The position numbers and the translations under genes are program-made. Below are positions 22,386 to 33,815 of a DNA stretch of 64,000 nucleotides, piece after piece. Location of the stretch: the NCBI GenBank assembly GCA_021292105.1, contig CM037866.1:6977163-7041162 (forward strand), given 5' to 3'. This DNA comes from Anadara kagoshimensis. Taxonomy: Eukaryota > Mollusca > Bivalvia > Arcoida > Arcidae. The notes under the pieces were generated by a model, which did no database searches, was not told the origin of the DNA, and saw only the letters and a list, made by a program, of their open reading frames with translations. Each line of letters opens with the position of its first letter. The stretch's first letter is position 1.

Positions 22386-24430
22386 GGCACCATAAAATCG
22401 AGCTAGGACAATGATACCTTGTTTTACAACATAATGCCAGCAGAGAAACCAGAAAAAATGTGCTAGAATTGTATTTATTGGCAATAAAAAAAAACCTAAC
22501 ACATGAAAAACAGGGAAATAATGGCATATAAACCAATATGGCATTGAACATTAAATGGAATTATGGGATATATAAGTAGTCATTCAAATCTCCTTACGCA
22601 TAATCTTTTCTAAGACATTAGAGAAAAAGGGAGAATCATTCAAACTCTTTGTAAATATTGATCAATGTTTTATTGGATCAAAATCTGTTAAAGCATCAAA
22701 CTGATTTGGATTGTATAATGCATCACAAAATTGTTTGGTTTGTTGTGTGTATAAAAATCTTTGAAGAATTTCAATGACTTGGATTATTTGGATTGTATAA
22801 AATCTTGTCCTGTTCAAAATTTCTCGAGAATTTAACGTTGACAATCTGGATTTTCGAAAAATAAAAGGGGAAGACTTTCTATTTGGCGTAAGATTATGAG
22901 TTAAAGCCTTTCAAATGTTACAGCGATTTCAGCTATAATAATAAAAACTTTAGAAAACAATGCATTGCTAACACCTATGTTAAGTTTTAAACCAAATACG
23001 AAGGGTCAACAAACAGTGAGGGGTCAACAGACAGTGACTGACCATATCAATAAAGCCAGATAAAATAACTGGACAGTGAAATTAATTTGACCACTACAGA
23101 AAGTGTATATATGCACATAATTTAGAAATAAACTATTAAAATATTAAAAATAAAATAAATTCAGAACTTCAAATTCCTTTATTTTTCAAAACTTTTGAAA
23201 TTAAAAAATTAAGATTGAACTAAACTGATTTTTTAATTATTGCGAGTTTTTCGTTCAAAAGTCCTGGACGCTCAAGACGTGGAGTCACAAAATCAGAGTT
23301 TCAGGCTGACCAATTCGACAGATTTATTCATTTTCTTCGGATTCGTACGGCAAAAATGTATGTAAAATGTACTAACATCATAACATCGTGCGTTAAAAAT
23401 GTACCAAAATTATGGTTTTTCTCGTTAAAAATGTACCAATTCCAGATAAAGTAATAGAATCGATTGGTCAGCCTAGAGTTTACTCTCAAATTTCTGTAAT
23501 GATTCTGATACATTGACTGTTAATATAATATCCATGTAGGTTATTTAGCTAACACATTATCAGTAAAAACACATCTAAAGAGTGTACATAAAAGTATGAA
23601 TTTAACATCGTGCATGTAATCATAATATTTTTTGTATCGAGAATACGAATATTGATGCATCCTAATGCAGAAATTATACAAATTTAATAGCAACCATTAC
23701 CCTTTAAAGATCTTTAAGTATAGACACCTGCCAATGTCTTTAACTTCAAAAATTTAAAATTAAATATTATTAAAATTTAAAGTTTATGTAACGTTTAACT
23801 TTGTTAAAAAAAATAATTTATTACCTCGCTATCTTTCTGCTGATAAACGACTCCCGATTTTAATTTTATTTTCAAAAATTTTATCTTAAGAATAAATTGC
23901 GTTTTCATTATAATTTTTATACAATATGGCAGACTTAATGGTTCCAGCAATGTTTTTAAAAAAATATTTATTAACATAATTTTGCGTTTGTTATAGATAT
24001 GTATGAAATACATATTGTGGTAATGTTTGTTCAGGAAAATTTTTAGGAATGCATGATTCATATGCATGTCAATGCCACCACATGTGTGCATGTCGCACAT
24101 GCCAAAATGTACACACAAACAAACAACAAGAAAATACAACACACACACATACACACACTGGCCATCATCATCATTAGCTGTCATGTATATACAACATATG
24201 AACTTCTTTATTTAAAAAAAAAACCATTTTATTTATTTTTTTATTAATTTCAATTTATTTATTTTTGTAAAGAAATACACAATGAATTAGTTTTTAAATT
24301 CTGACACAGCTATTTTGTTTGTTGATCTCAAATATTAAAATTTAAAATATGTGATTTTTAAAATAGTATAAATACATTATTATTGTTAGTTTTTGTAATT
24401 AATGTGACATTAAGCTGCTGTAAAATAAGT
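22386..24430. other. AT-rich unique sequence
   Basis: No recognised genes or elements. Small internal symmetries include 'ggctgaccaat' (23303) with 'attggtcagcc' (23464). CA-rich patches near 24060-24170 produce a spurious 126-codon minus-strand frame. Confidence 0.5.
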
Positions 24431-24433
24431 GAA

Positions 24434-24458
24434 ACTCTCTCTCTCTCTCTCTCTCTCT
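24434..24458. repeat. (CT)n microsatellite
   Basis: About 12 CT units. Confidence 0.9.
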
Positions 24459-24600
24459 ATCATAAAGGAATATCAAAATGAAAGTTATTTGAAATCTTAA
24501 TTTGACAAAGCTATTTTTCTTGCAGAATGAATAAATGAATGAACCAACCAACTAACTAACAAAAGAATGAACAAATGGAGGAATGAACAAACAAACACAT

Positions 24601-24640
24601 GAATGAATGAATGAATGAATGAATGAATGAATGAATGAAT
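24601..24640. repeat. (GAAT)n microsatellite
   Basis: Ten GAAT units, preceded by degenerate related tetramers from about 24525. Confidence 0.92.
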
Positions 24641-24925
24641 CTTCAAATCCCAAATCCTGAAGCTTTTCAGTGATATATTTTCACAAAGCCATTTTCATGC
24701 AGAATGAATGAGGCTACACATGGATATTTTGACAAAGTGGATAGATAGGGAAAACAGCTTGAATGATGGCAAAACAAAAATTAAAAAGTTTTAAAATCCC
24801 CAGGAGGAAAACCATAACAATAACCCAATAATGTAATAAAAGTGCAAAAGGGCCATAAATAACCAGTAAAGCTAGCTAGCCAGCGTAAATACCCCCACAA
24901 CAGAGAGAGGGGAATTAATCAATAC

Positions 24926-25553
24926 ACAGTATGTATGTGTGTGTATCATAGCTCAGCTGGAGAGCAGTGATAGAAATGAAAACTGTTTTCTTAGGTTTAT
25001 AAGCTCATTTTTCATTTATGTGTGTTGCGTTTTTTTCAGAGAGAGAGAGAGAGAAAGAAAGAGAGAGAGAGAGACTATAGTATGTGTGTGTATCATAGCT
25101 CAGCTGGAGAGCAGTAATAGAAACGAAACTGTTTTCTTAGGTTTATAAGCTCATTTTTCATTTATGTGTGTTGGGGTTTTCTCAGAGAGAGAGTGAGAGA
25201 ACTATTAGTATGTATGTGTGTGTGTGTGTTAGCGTGTATGTAATGTGTTGTAGGATAGCTCAGCAGGATAGCAGTAACAATAAATGGTTTATAAGCGCAT
25301 TTTTCATTTATCTGAGAGTTTCTCAGAGAGAGAAAGAGAGAGTGTGTGTGTGTATGTGAGTTTTAGTGTGTGATACACAGGGGCTATAGTATGTATGTGT
25401 GTATCATAGCTCAGTAACAGAAATGAAGGTGTTTTTAGGTTTATAAGAACTCATTTTCATTTATGTGCGAGTGAGTTTCTAGAGAGAAAAAAGTATACCC
25501 TGGTATACAATGACAAGTATGTATTTATATCATTTTTTGTAGATGAGCATTTC

Positions 25554-25606
<53 letters not shown>

Positions 25607-25615
25607 TCAGTGTTT
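24926..25615. repeat. GA-rich tandem repeat with TAGCTCAGCTGG blocks
   Basis: About four units carry 'tagtatgtgtgtgtatcat', 'agctcagctggagagcag', 'ggtttataagctcatttttc' and a terminal (GA)n run, at about 24927, 25077, 25205 and 25387. The final (GA)n runs are at 25555-25602. The 'tagctcagctggagagc' block resembles a tRNA A box, but no B box follows in place. Confidence 0.82.
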
Positions 25616-25719
25616 ATTTTATTAAAGAGGTACTTATTCATACCTGTAGTATTTTAACAATGAGATAAGGTGATTCTTTAATATTGATATTGTTGCCACA
25701 ATAAATCTCAAAATCTCTT

Positions 25720-25992
25720 TTTCTTTTTCATTCTCCCTCTCTGTCTCTCTCTCTATGATCCAGACTGGTAGCTTGCATATTGCATATTGTTGCATTCATT
25801 AGGTACACACTATAGGGACGAGGAACACATTTAATTTTGCTTTTAATGACAAATTTATCAATATTAACCATTTTCTGTAAATCTGTACCATTAATTCTCT
25901 CTCTCTCAATCTCTATTAGACTTAGAATATAAGACAAATTAACTCTTTGATTTCTCTTGCTCTCTCTCTCTCTCTTTCTCTCTCCCTATTAG
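25720..25992. repeat. (CT)n-rich block with repeated spacers
   Basis: Several CT runs (25735, 25892, 25960) are separated by 'tattagactta' spacers (25913, 25987). Opposite strand bias to the GA array just upstream, so the two could pair as an inverted GA/CT structure. Confidence 0.75.
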
Positions 25993-26531
25993 ACTTATCC
26001 TAAGACACACTATTTTTCATAAACTGCTTGCTGTCTTTCTCTCATTTCTCCATCTTATCCAATCTTATTTTGTTAATTTCTTCATAATTGAGTTGCAATA
26101 CATCATATACCGTATGTAAGCAATATCGTTATCTTTGCTTCAGGAATCCTGAATTCCATTAGTTTTCAACAAAGGCATGGGTCGTACGCTCCAATAATAA
26201 TACATAGGTATCTATGCATGTGCATGCATGTGTATGTGTGTGCATGTGTGTGTGGTCATTCTTACCTCAATCTCGTGTGTAAATAAAATATATCCTTTCC
26301 AGTTAGCTTAAACAATCTAACTAATTACGTAAATTTTTTGTATCCTCGGAATAAATATATAAATCCAACGGTATCAGAGATATGTTTATAAACAAAAAAA
26401 TGTGAAAATATATAAAAAATTCTCCTCTAGAAGTTAACACACACTGAATTTATCAGAATTATCAACATTGATAGATACAATCCATTACGCTAGAGTGTTA
26501 CGATAAACTCGAAAACACAAAAAACATCAAG
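25993..26531. other. Unique sequence before copy B
   Basis: Includes a short TG-rich run (26217-26253). No genes recognised. This may match sequence upstream of the window start if copy A extends leftwards. Confidence 0.5.
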
Positions 26532-27368
26532 ATACAAAAAAAACCCTGAAAACATCCAACTAATTTTTCTTTTTTTGAAAGGCTGCACACATAAAAATCC
26601 AAAATGGGAAAAAATATCAAGCAAAATTATGCTTTGTAAATATCTCCTTGTATTTTTCTCTCCCGTATAATTTTCCAAAGACGTCCAACAACGGTTCGGA
26701 ATGAATAGCTCTTTTAATAACAACAATGCAATCCCCAGCAGCTGAATCTATAAACGTTGGGATAAAAATCTCCACGGAAACGAAAATTGCATTAATTCAA
26801 AATCCTCTAGAATGTTATAAATATCAACTTTTCTTTAATTTTATTAACATTTACAGATTTAGATATTTATAAATATTTTTTTCATCACAGATAAATAATT
26901 TTTTCCTTAGTTGACTTTTTCCCATATAAATGTATCACACATTGTACTACCACTATTGCTATATAACATCCACACACAGCCTTGCTATACTATACATTGT
27001 ATGATATTGACTAAATGGTCTGCGAGTGTTAGACACACTGAGTGTAGTAATTCAATCCCTGTCAGCAATCAGTGGGAGGTTCCTTACAATGATTGACAGC
27101 TTGTCAGTTTCAATATTGTCTATTTCCCTCCTTGCTAAACAGTTGGTTTTTTCTCAATGGGAGGATCTAAAGGGTAACATAACAAAGGGGTTCCACAAGG
27201 GGAATTCAATCACACAAGAGAACAAAAGGTTAATATAATGGGTTTATTTACGGAAAAGATCAAAGCCCCATTAATGGAAATATTCAAATTATCTTATCTG
27301 GTTATCTATACAAGGGAATTTTTAACAGGTAATGTGTCCTTAAATACAATACAATACAATACAATGTC

Positions 27369-27370
27369 AA

Positions 27371-27429
<59 letters not shown>

Positions 27430-27431
27430 AA
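27369..27431. repeat. (AAAT)n microsatellite in copy B
   Basis: About 15 uninterrupted AAAT units, longer than the copy A allele at 821-880. Confidence 0.92.
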
Positions 27432-27917
27432 TTGTCTCAATGAACAATAAATTATTTTCAATAATATTTTAATATTTTCAAAATTTTTATAAATTTCTGA
27501 ACAAAGCAATTTTATTTTATTTTAATTTTATATATACATTTTTTCAAATTTTTGAAAAAAGAAAAATATATGCTTCCTTAGTTTTTTTTTCCATATTTTT
27601 GAGTGAAAACAGATTTTAGATTGTCAAATTAAAAGTGGAGAAAAAGAAAATAAATATATTTCATTTAGGGGAAACCGAAAACGAGAGACCGTTTAAAAGA
27701 CGCTATCTGGGGAACTTAACTTAATGACAGAACACAAATATATAGCAACACTTAAAATCTTATCTTGGGATATTATAAAAAACCAAAATAGCAAAATACG
27801 GAAATATTTGAAGTGTTTTTAATTACATAAACATGAACTTATTTCATGATAAATGGAGTAGTTAATAAGGTTTTGGGATTGCATAATACTGATATTGTCA
27901 AGGCTTTGCAAAATAGT

Positions 27918-28072
27918 TGTAATAATAATGATGACAATAATACTTTTTTGTGTGGCCATAATAATGATGATGATAATAATAATAATACAAAAAAATAATG
28001 ACAATAATAATTTTGTTAGGGGCTGGTCAAGCTTTCGGCCTGGTGTGGCCATAATAATAATAATAATAATGA
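27918..28072. repeat. (AAT)n trinucleotide arrays flanking a conserved block, copy B
   Basis: Counterpart of 1354-1504, with the same 'caagctttcggcctggt' core between AAT/GAT runs. Repeat lengths differ from copy A, as expected for microsatellites. Confidence 0.7.
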
Positions 28073-28651
28073 AAAAGTTATTTAAGTGCCACATGTAAAT
28101 AATTTAAATCATTTTTTTTAAATCAAACATCATGCAATCATAAAAAATAATACTGCAATCATTTACATCTGGTCATAATTGACTTATGAGACACAACAAG
28201 TATTTTCACAAAAAATAAAATCTGTTACAAATTAGAAGGCCACAGTTACGGCAATATAAATCTAATATGCATAAGGTAAAGGATTAAAAATATATTTGAC
28301 AAGTGATGGAATTCATGAATATTCATGAGCTGGATGATTAAAAGAATTAATTATTATTTATGTTGTTAATTTAAAATCTGTGATAAGTGAAAGAAAAAAC
28401 AATTCCTTATCCTAAATAAAGAGAATTTTATCTGGATAAAAACAATACTTTGACACTATTAGTTCAAAGCAGTAACAAGGTGGCCTAATTTTGTGAAACT
28501 TAAGGAAATTTTGACACTCTTTTCTTTAGTTTTTATCAGAATATTAAACCATGGACTGCTTTTTAAAGAATGAATTTAGAAATTATTGAGTGACAATCAG
28601 AGCCCTTAGTGCAATCAATCTTTGTGGTGGGGGTGGGGGTGGTGGTGGATT

Positions 28652-28982
28652 GGAGTTGAGTAGAGTTATGTAATGGTGTTAAACGTCCCAGTCAAGAATA
28701 TTTCACTAATATTGAGATGTTGCCAGTTATAGGCAAAGGTATAGACACTGCCTGTGTGTTGCTCTGCATTATACGGCAGGGTTTTTTTTTATCATGCCAA
28801 GCCTTCCATGGGACCTGGTTTATTTTAAGTTCTCATCCAAAAGAACAGTAGTGACTTTCATTTCGCAATGCAAAGTGCTTGGCGAAAGAACAATCACTAA
28901 CCACTTTAAAGCGTTGGGTCAGACCCAGTTGGGGTTCAAATCGACGATCTCCAACTTATGGAGCGAGCACTCTACCAACTGA
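28652..28982 (-). mobile_element. tRNA-derived SINE (family A), copy B, with head
   Basis: Same insertion as 2093-2371 but more complete. It keeps the tRNA-like head, visible on plus as 'ggggttcaaatcgacg' (B-box complement) and 'gagcgagcactctaccaact' (A-box complement). This shows what copy A has lost. It cannot act as a tRNA. Confidence 0.87.
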
Positions 28983-29974
28983 AAATGATCAAATCTGTTA
29001 CTGATGTATATATGTCAACCAACCAAGGCTAGATAATCATTAACATGTAATGAACAGCACTGATGTCACATCTAAGAACAGATGTAGTCAGAGAGGGGGG
29101 GAACAATCAGACAGGGTTGGCTTTGAAGGGGACAGTCAGGAGGGGGGCTTTATGCTAATTAAACACATTCATAACCATCTGAAAGAAATCCTGAATTTAT
29201 CAGGAAACATTCCATTCATTGTTAATTAACAATTCATTGAATCAATGGACTAAATTATTTCTGAGAAGGGAGGGGGGAGGAAAGTCGGGAGAGGGCTTTT
29301 ATGCTAATTAATTACATTCATAATTTTAAATCACAGACCTTAACCAAACTCTAACAAGTAATGTCCCATTCAGTTTTAATTAAGAATTCGTGAATATTAA
29401 TTAGCGCGTCAAACTCAGATTTTTAACACTTACATGACTCTAACAAGTAAAAGTCCCTTTCAGTTATAATTAGAAATTCATGAATATTAATTAGCGAGTC
29501 AAACTTGAACATTTAACACTTACGTAATTTCCCCTTTATTCTTTTATTTTTGTTTGATGCCCCCTACTAACTGGATGAAAGGGAATTTATATTATTTTAT
29601 CAATAGAATGAAATTAATTTCCACTGGAAATAAAGTCTCGTTAGTTGTAGAAATGACAATTAATGCAAAAATGTATAACCAATCTTCAGTAACAATCAGA
29701 ATTGTATTGCCTATCAAATTAATTAATTTTGCACACATTTCATTTTCTTGTAATTAATTTTTTTCTAACTCTCAGCTTAAATGGATTATTTTATAAAATT
29801 CCAGGCTCAAATTCCAGTCTGGTAGATGGATCTTAGAGTGAATAAGTTTGTCAGTTCACTTGTTGAAGGTCGCCATTGGGGGGTGGGGATGTGGGGTGGA
29901 TTGGGAAGCAGGCATTCCACTTATGGTTGTCAATATACCAATATATGTTTGAATAGTAATGGTTTGTCGGGGTT

Positions 29975-31030
29975 GCTTAGTTGATGGAACACTCACTTAT
30001 ATTCAGGGAGGTCCAAGGATCAAGCTCCTGTTCAACCCTGAATTTTTCCTCAATACTCTTAGTTTTCCTGCTTAATTCTTGGTCAGATCAGGCCAGAGTC
30101 CAAACCCTTAAATCAAATACTATGCAAGCACACTACCAACTGAGATACCATAGTGATCTTTATCAGGAAGTACAAAAATGCAGAGTTAAACTGAGGATCG
30201 AACCTGGGTCCTCCACCACTATAGGTGAGCTACCCAGACCACTACATTCCTCCCAAATGTTTTTGATTTTCTGATGGTCTCATATGGGAAATCCCACCCA
30301 AATTCCCTCAGATGGACTTTATATGGCCTGCAACTGCCAGTTCACCACTTCTTTTGGCCACACTTGCCACAAAACTGTTACAGGAAGAAGAAAAATAATG
30401 CAGTGTTGGACTGGGGATCGAACACAGGACCTTTAACAATATAGGCAAGTGCTCCATTAATTGAGCTACCCAGACCACTACATTACTGTCGGACCAACAG
30501 AATGCAGAACTAGTGCACTTTAGTATAATCTTAAATGATCTTTAACTTCATTACAACACCTGTGTATTGGAATGGGGATTGAACCAAAGCAAAAAAGGTA
30601 AGCACTCTACCAACTAAGCCCTAACTAAGCTACCCAAACCACTACATTCCTGTCAAGGAACACACGGATGGAGAACCAGAGAACTAGTACACTTCTAACA
30701 TAATCTGAACCTCATCCACGTGTTGGACTAGGATATTGAACCTGAGACTTCCAAGCACTAAAGGTAAGCGCTCTACCACTAAGCGCTGAGCAGGCTATCC
30801 AAACTACTTCATTACCATTGACAAATACAGGGATGGAGTACCAGAAAACTAGTACACTTCCAACTTAATCCTATCTGATCCTTTAACATCACCTGTGTGT
30901 TGGACTGGGAATTGAACCTGGCACTAAGGTAAGCACTCTACCAACTGAGCCCTAACTATGCAATGCAAACCACTACATTACCGTCGGGGAATACACGGAT
31001 GGGGTACCGGAGAACTAGTACACTTCTAAC
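29975..31030 (-). repeat. Tandem array of tRNA-like units, copy B
   Basis: Counterpart of the copy A array, with tRNA-like cores at about 30190-30245, 30410-30480, 30570-30640, 30725-30810 and 30900-30980. Unit number and order differ from copy A: the recent homogeneous units at 4200-4510 are not matched one to one. This fits local unit gain and loss since the copies separated. Confidence 0.72.
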
Positions 31031-31501
31031 ATAATCTTATCTGATCTTTTAACTTCATTATAATTATAACACCTGCGTATTTGTTAATGGATTAACATGG
31101 ATTATCTGGGATAATACGAAGATCTTAACTAACAATGTTATCTCACCTGAGTGTGGATATACATGTATCTTATCAGGTATATCATTTACCTGTATCTACC
31201 TGTGTATTATTACATTTGATCTCATCCGACTTACCTGTGTTTAGTTGTTAAGTCATGGTTCCTATTTTTCCAGGTAGATATTTTAAAACCAGTAAAATAA
31301 AGAAATCCGTCTTTTACTTGGTTTTTTTTTTCTTTCTGAGAAATTCTGAAAAATGTAAGAAAAAATATAAAAATAAGATTTTAAAAATACTAAAATATAT
31401 ATTTTTTATTATGGTATCATTGTTATAATGTTTTGTTCCTTCTTCTTCAAACACACCTCAAGACTTGCTAAGTCGTCACATTAAATTTCTTTTTTTTTAA
31501 T

Positions 31502-31584
31502 TAAATATTTTATTTTATTTTATTTTATTTTATTTTATTTTATTTTATTTTATTTTATTTTATTTTATTTTATTTTATTTTATT
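31502..31584. repeat. (TTTTA)n pentanucleotide microsatellite
   Basis: About 16 near-perfect TTTTA units. The orthologous or paralogous place in copy A is imperfect and longer. Confidence 0.92.
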
Positions 31585-31754
31585 TCTATTATCTATTTCT
31601 TTCATTTTAATATAAAATATCTCTCTTACATAATCATTACATAATATACACAAATATTTTGTCACCACACATACATACACATATACAAAATCAAGAATCG
31701 AGTCATAGTTGACAATTAACAGTGTTGCAATTTTTTACTCCTTCCCCCAAAAAT

Positions 31755-31866
31755 CCAGTTTCACAATCAAAATGAAACCTAATTAAATGCATTTAGATTA
31801 ATTAATTAAAAGTAGCAAATTTACCAGATTTAATTTAAGAGAAATCTTAGTTTGTGAAAACTGGGA
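31755..31866. mobile_element. Foldback MITE with AGTTTCACAATC termini (copy B)
   Basis: Single copy with left end 'ccagtttcacaatc' and right end 'gtgaaaactggga', matching the copy A pair. The local duplication seen in copy A is absent, so it happened, or was lost, after the copies separated. Confidence 0.7.
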
Positions 31867-32104
31867 CTGGTCTAAGCCGAGTATAAACTATGCACATACA
31901 CTGAAACAAAGCAAGAATCAAGATATAGAGCTGACAATTAACAAATGTTGCCAATTTTTTCTACTCCTGATCTCAGCTGGAGAGACAATTCATTTGATCT
32001 TAATAAATCCTTTGTTTCTGTCTCTTCAGTCTAATTAATGCTAATTAAGAAACCTCCTGTATATTGTAATACATACATATATATATATATATCAATGTAG
32101 AGTG

Positions 32105-32955
32105 TCAATAACCGGCACACAGATGTCATCAAAATCAACACAATTTGTACAGATGATAAGGGAGAAAGTAGGTGTCCTTGACCTACCCCCCTCTCTCTTC
32201 TGATATACAAGATATATATATAAAATTGGTAAAAGAGTTGAGTAGTTGAGTTGAGTAATGGTTTTTCACGTCCCAGTCAAAAATATTTCACTTATATCGA
32301 GATGTCGCCAGCTATATGCAAAGGGGCAGAAATTTGGTAAAAATTGGTAAAAGAGGTGCCAAAATCAGCACAGATTGTATAGATGATAATATAAGGGAGA
32401 AAGTGGGTGTCCTACCCCTCTATTGTAGAATGATAGAGTTTAATTTTTACATGCGGCTTGATGGCCACTTTTGTGCAAACTTTTAATTTTAATGTATTAA
32501 CTTTGTCTTGATGTGTAAAGGAGAAAGAAGGCTGAAGATACATGGGTACAAAAGGTGTCAAAATCAGCACAATTTGTTTAGATGATAAGGAAGAAAGTGG
32601 ATGTCCTTGACCTACCTCCTCTCTCAATATACAGGATATTGCCAATGATAAGGAAGAGTAATGATGTCCCTGACAAAATTTCTTTTTTAATATACAAGCT
32701 GTATATAGTGCCAAAATCAGCAATTTGTATAGATTATGATTAGGGAGAAAGTGGATAACCTTGACCTTCCCCCTCTCTCAATATACAGGAAACTGTCAAT
32801 GACAAGGAAGAGAGAAGACAACTACCCTTTTCTTAATAATGTACAGAATGTATACAAAAGGTGCCAAAATCAGCATTATGTCAAAATCTGCACAATTTAT
32901 TTAGAAAGTGGATGTCCTTGACCTACAACCTCTCTCTCTGAATATACAGGAAATA
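32105..32955. repeat. Degenerate tandem repeat with CCTTGACCTAC block, copy B
   Basis: Counterpart of 5960-6860 with the same unit order, near 32120, 32355, 32555, 32715 and 32860. The (TA)n run present in copy A between units is absent here. Confidence 0.75.
32235..32335 (-). mobile_element. SINE family A 3' fragment, copy B
   Basis: Same fragment as 6075-6169, with a slightly longer GTTGA-repeat tail. It predates the duplication. Confidence 0.85.
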
Positions 32956-33122
32956 TGGGCTTGATGACAGGAAATTGTTGTAACTACTGATGGTGATACT
33001 ATTCTTCGTTTTAAGTGATTTGGTTATTTAATACTTCCTGATATTCCTCTCATAACAACAGTATGTAATAAAAAAGTTGGCAGCGATTACACAATCATCA
33101 TTTAATAATTTACTGAAGATAG

Positions 33123-33415
33123 TTAAAGTTAAAGTCTGTCCCGAGCCATTAGGCCCATCAGACCGGAGCTTATCCCGGTTTCGGTGGCGTTAAGCGACTG
33201 AGAGTACAAGACTCTCCCCTGAATGGGACGCCGGTCAATCGCAGGGTTAACCCCCAGCATTTTGCTGGTACTCATTTATTTTTCAGCTGAGTGAACTGGA
33301 ACAACATGAAATTAAGTGTCTTGCTCAAGGACACAACACATCGCCTGGTCTAGGGATCGAACCCACGACCTTCGAATCATGAGTCCAACGCCTTAACCAC
33401 TAGGCCACGTGCTTC
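33123..33415 (-). mobile_element. Full-length tRNA-derived SINE (family C), copy B only, 12-bp TSD
   Basis: A 293-bp insertion is flanked by perfect 12-bp duplications 'tactgaagatag' at 33111-33122 and 33416-33427. Copy A has only one such sequence, giving a clean empty site. On the minus strand it has a tRNA-like head with A box ('tggcctagtggttaagg') and B box ('gggttcgatccc'). A long conserved body follows ('cccagcattttgctgg', 'gctcaaggacac'), then a CTTTAA-type repeat tail. Pol III transcription and LINE-driven retrotransposition are known for such SINEs and inferred here. A headless relative is at 46871-47058. Confidence 0.93.
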
Positions 33416-33815
33416 TACTGAAGATAGAGAACAAAAACAAAAATTCAAGCGCAAAAATGACAGGCCCTAGTAGGACAGCTCTGGCAAATTTGTATCAGGC
33501 AAAACTCCATTAGACAGACGTACAGACAAACTCACATATACATATATATATATTTTATTTACCTTATAATCACTACTGACAAGAATTTAATTGCACTAGC
33601 ATCCAGAATAACTCAACATTAACTCCGAAAATTTTAACAATGTTAACCTTGCACCAAATACACTCTCTGAACATATATATATATATGTATATGAAATATG
33701 CAGCTCAGAAATAAATCAGGTCCCTTATCTTACCCAATAAAATATCTCCAACTTTCAACATAAATGATAAAATCTGAACATAAAGATAAACCACAAAGAC
33801 GAGAAATCATAATGC

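Noticed and set aside
23804-24184. Longest N-free open frame, minus strand, 126 codons
   Set aside because: Built from CA-repeat and AT-rich low-complexity sequence; no recognisable domain; composition is that of random AT-rich DNA.
26490-26726. 78-codon minus-strand frame at the copy B start
   Set aside because: The same sequence in copy A (about 1-195) carries a 4-base insertion and other indels that break the frame, so it is not under coding constraint.
27026-27238. 70-codon frame resembling the 89-codon frame at 558-827
   Set aside because: The two copies differ by a 1-base indel in a T/C run, shifting the frame between them; no protein family recognised.
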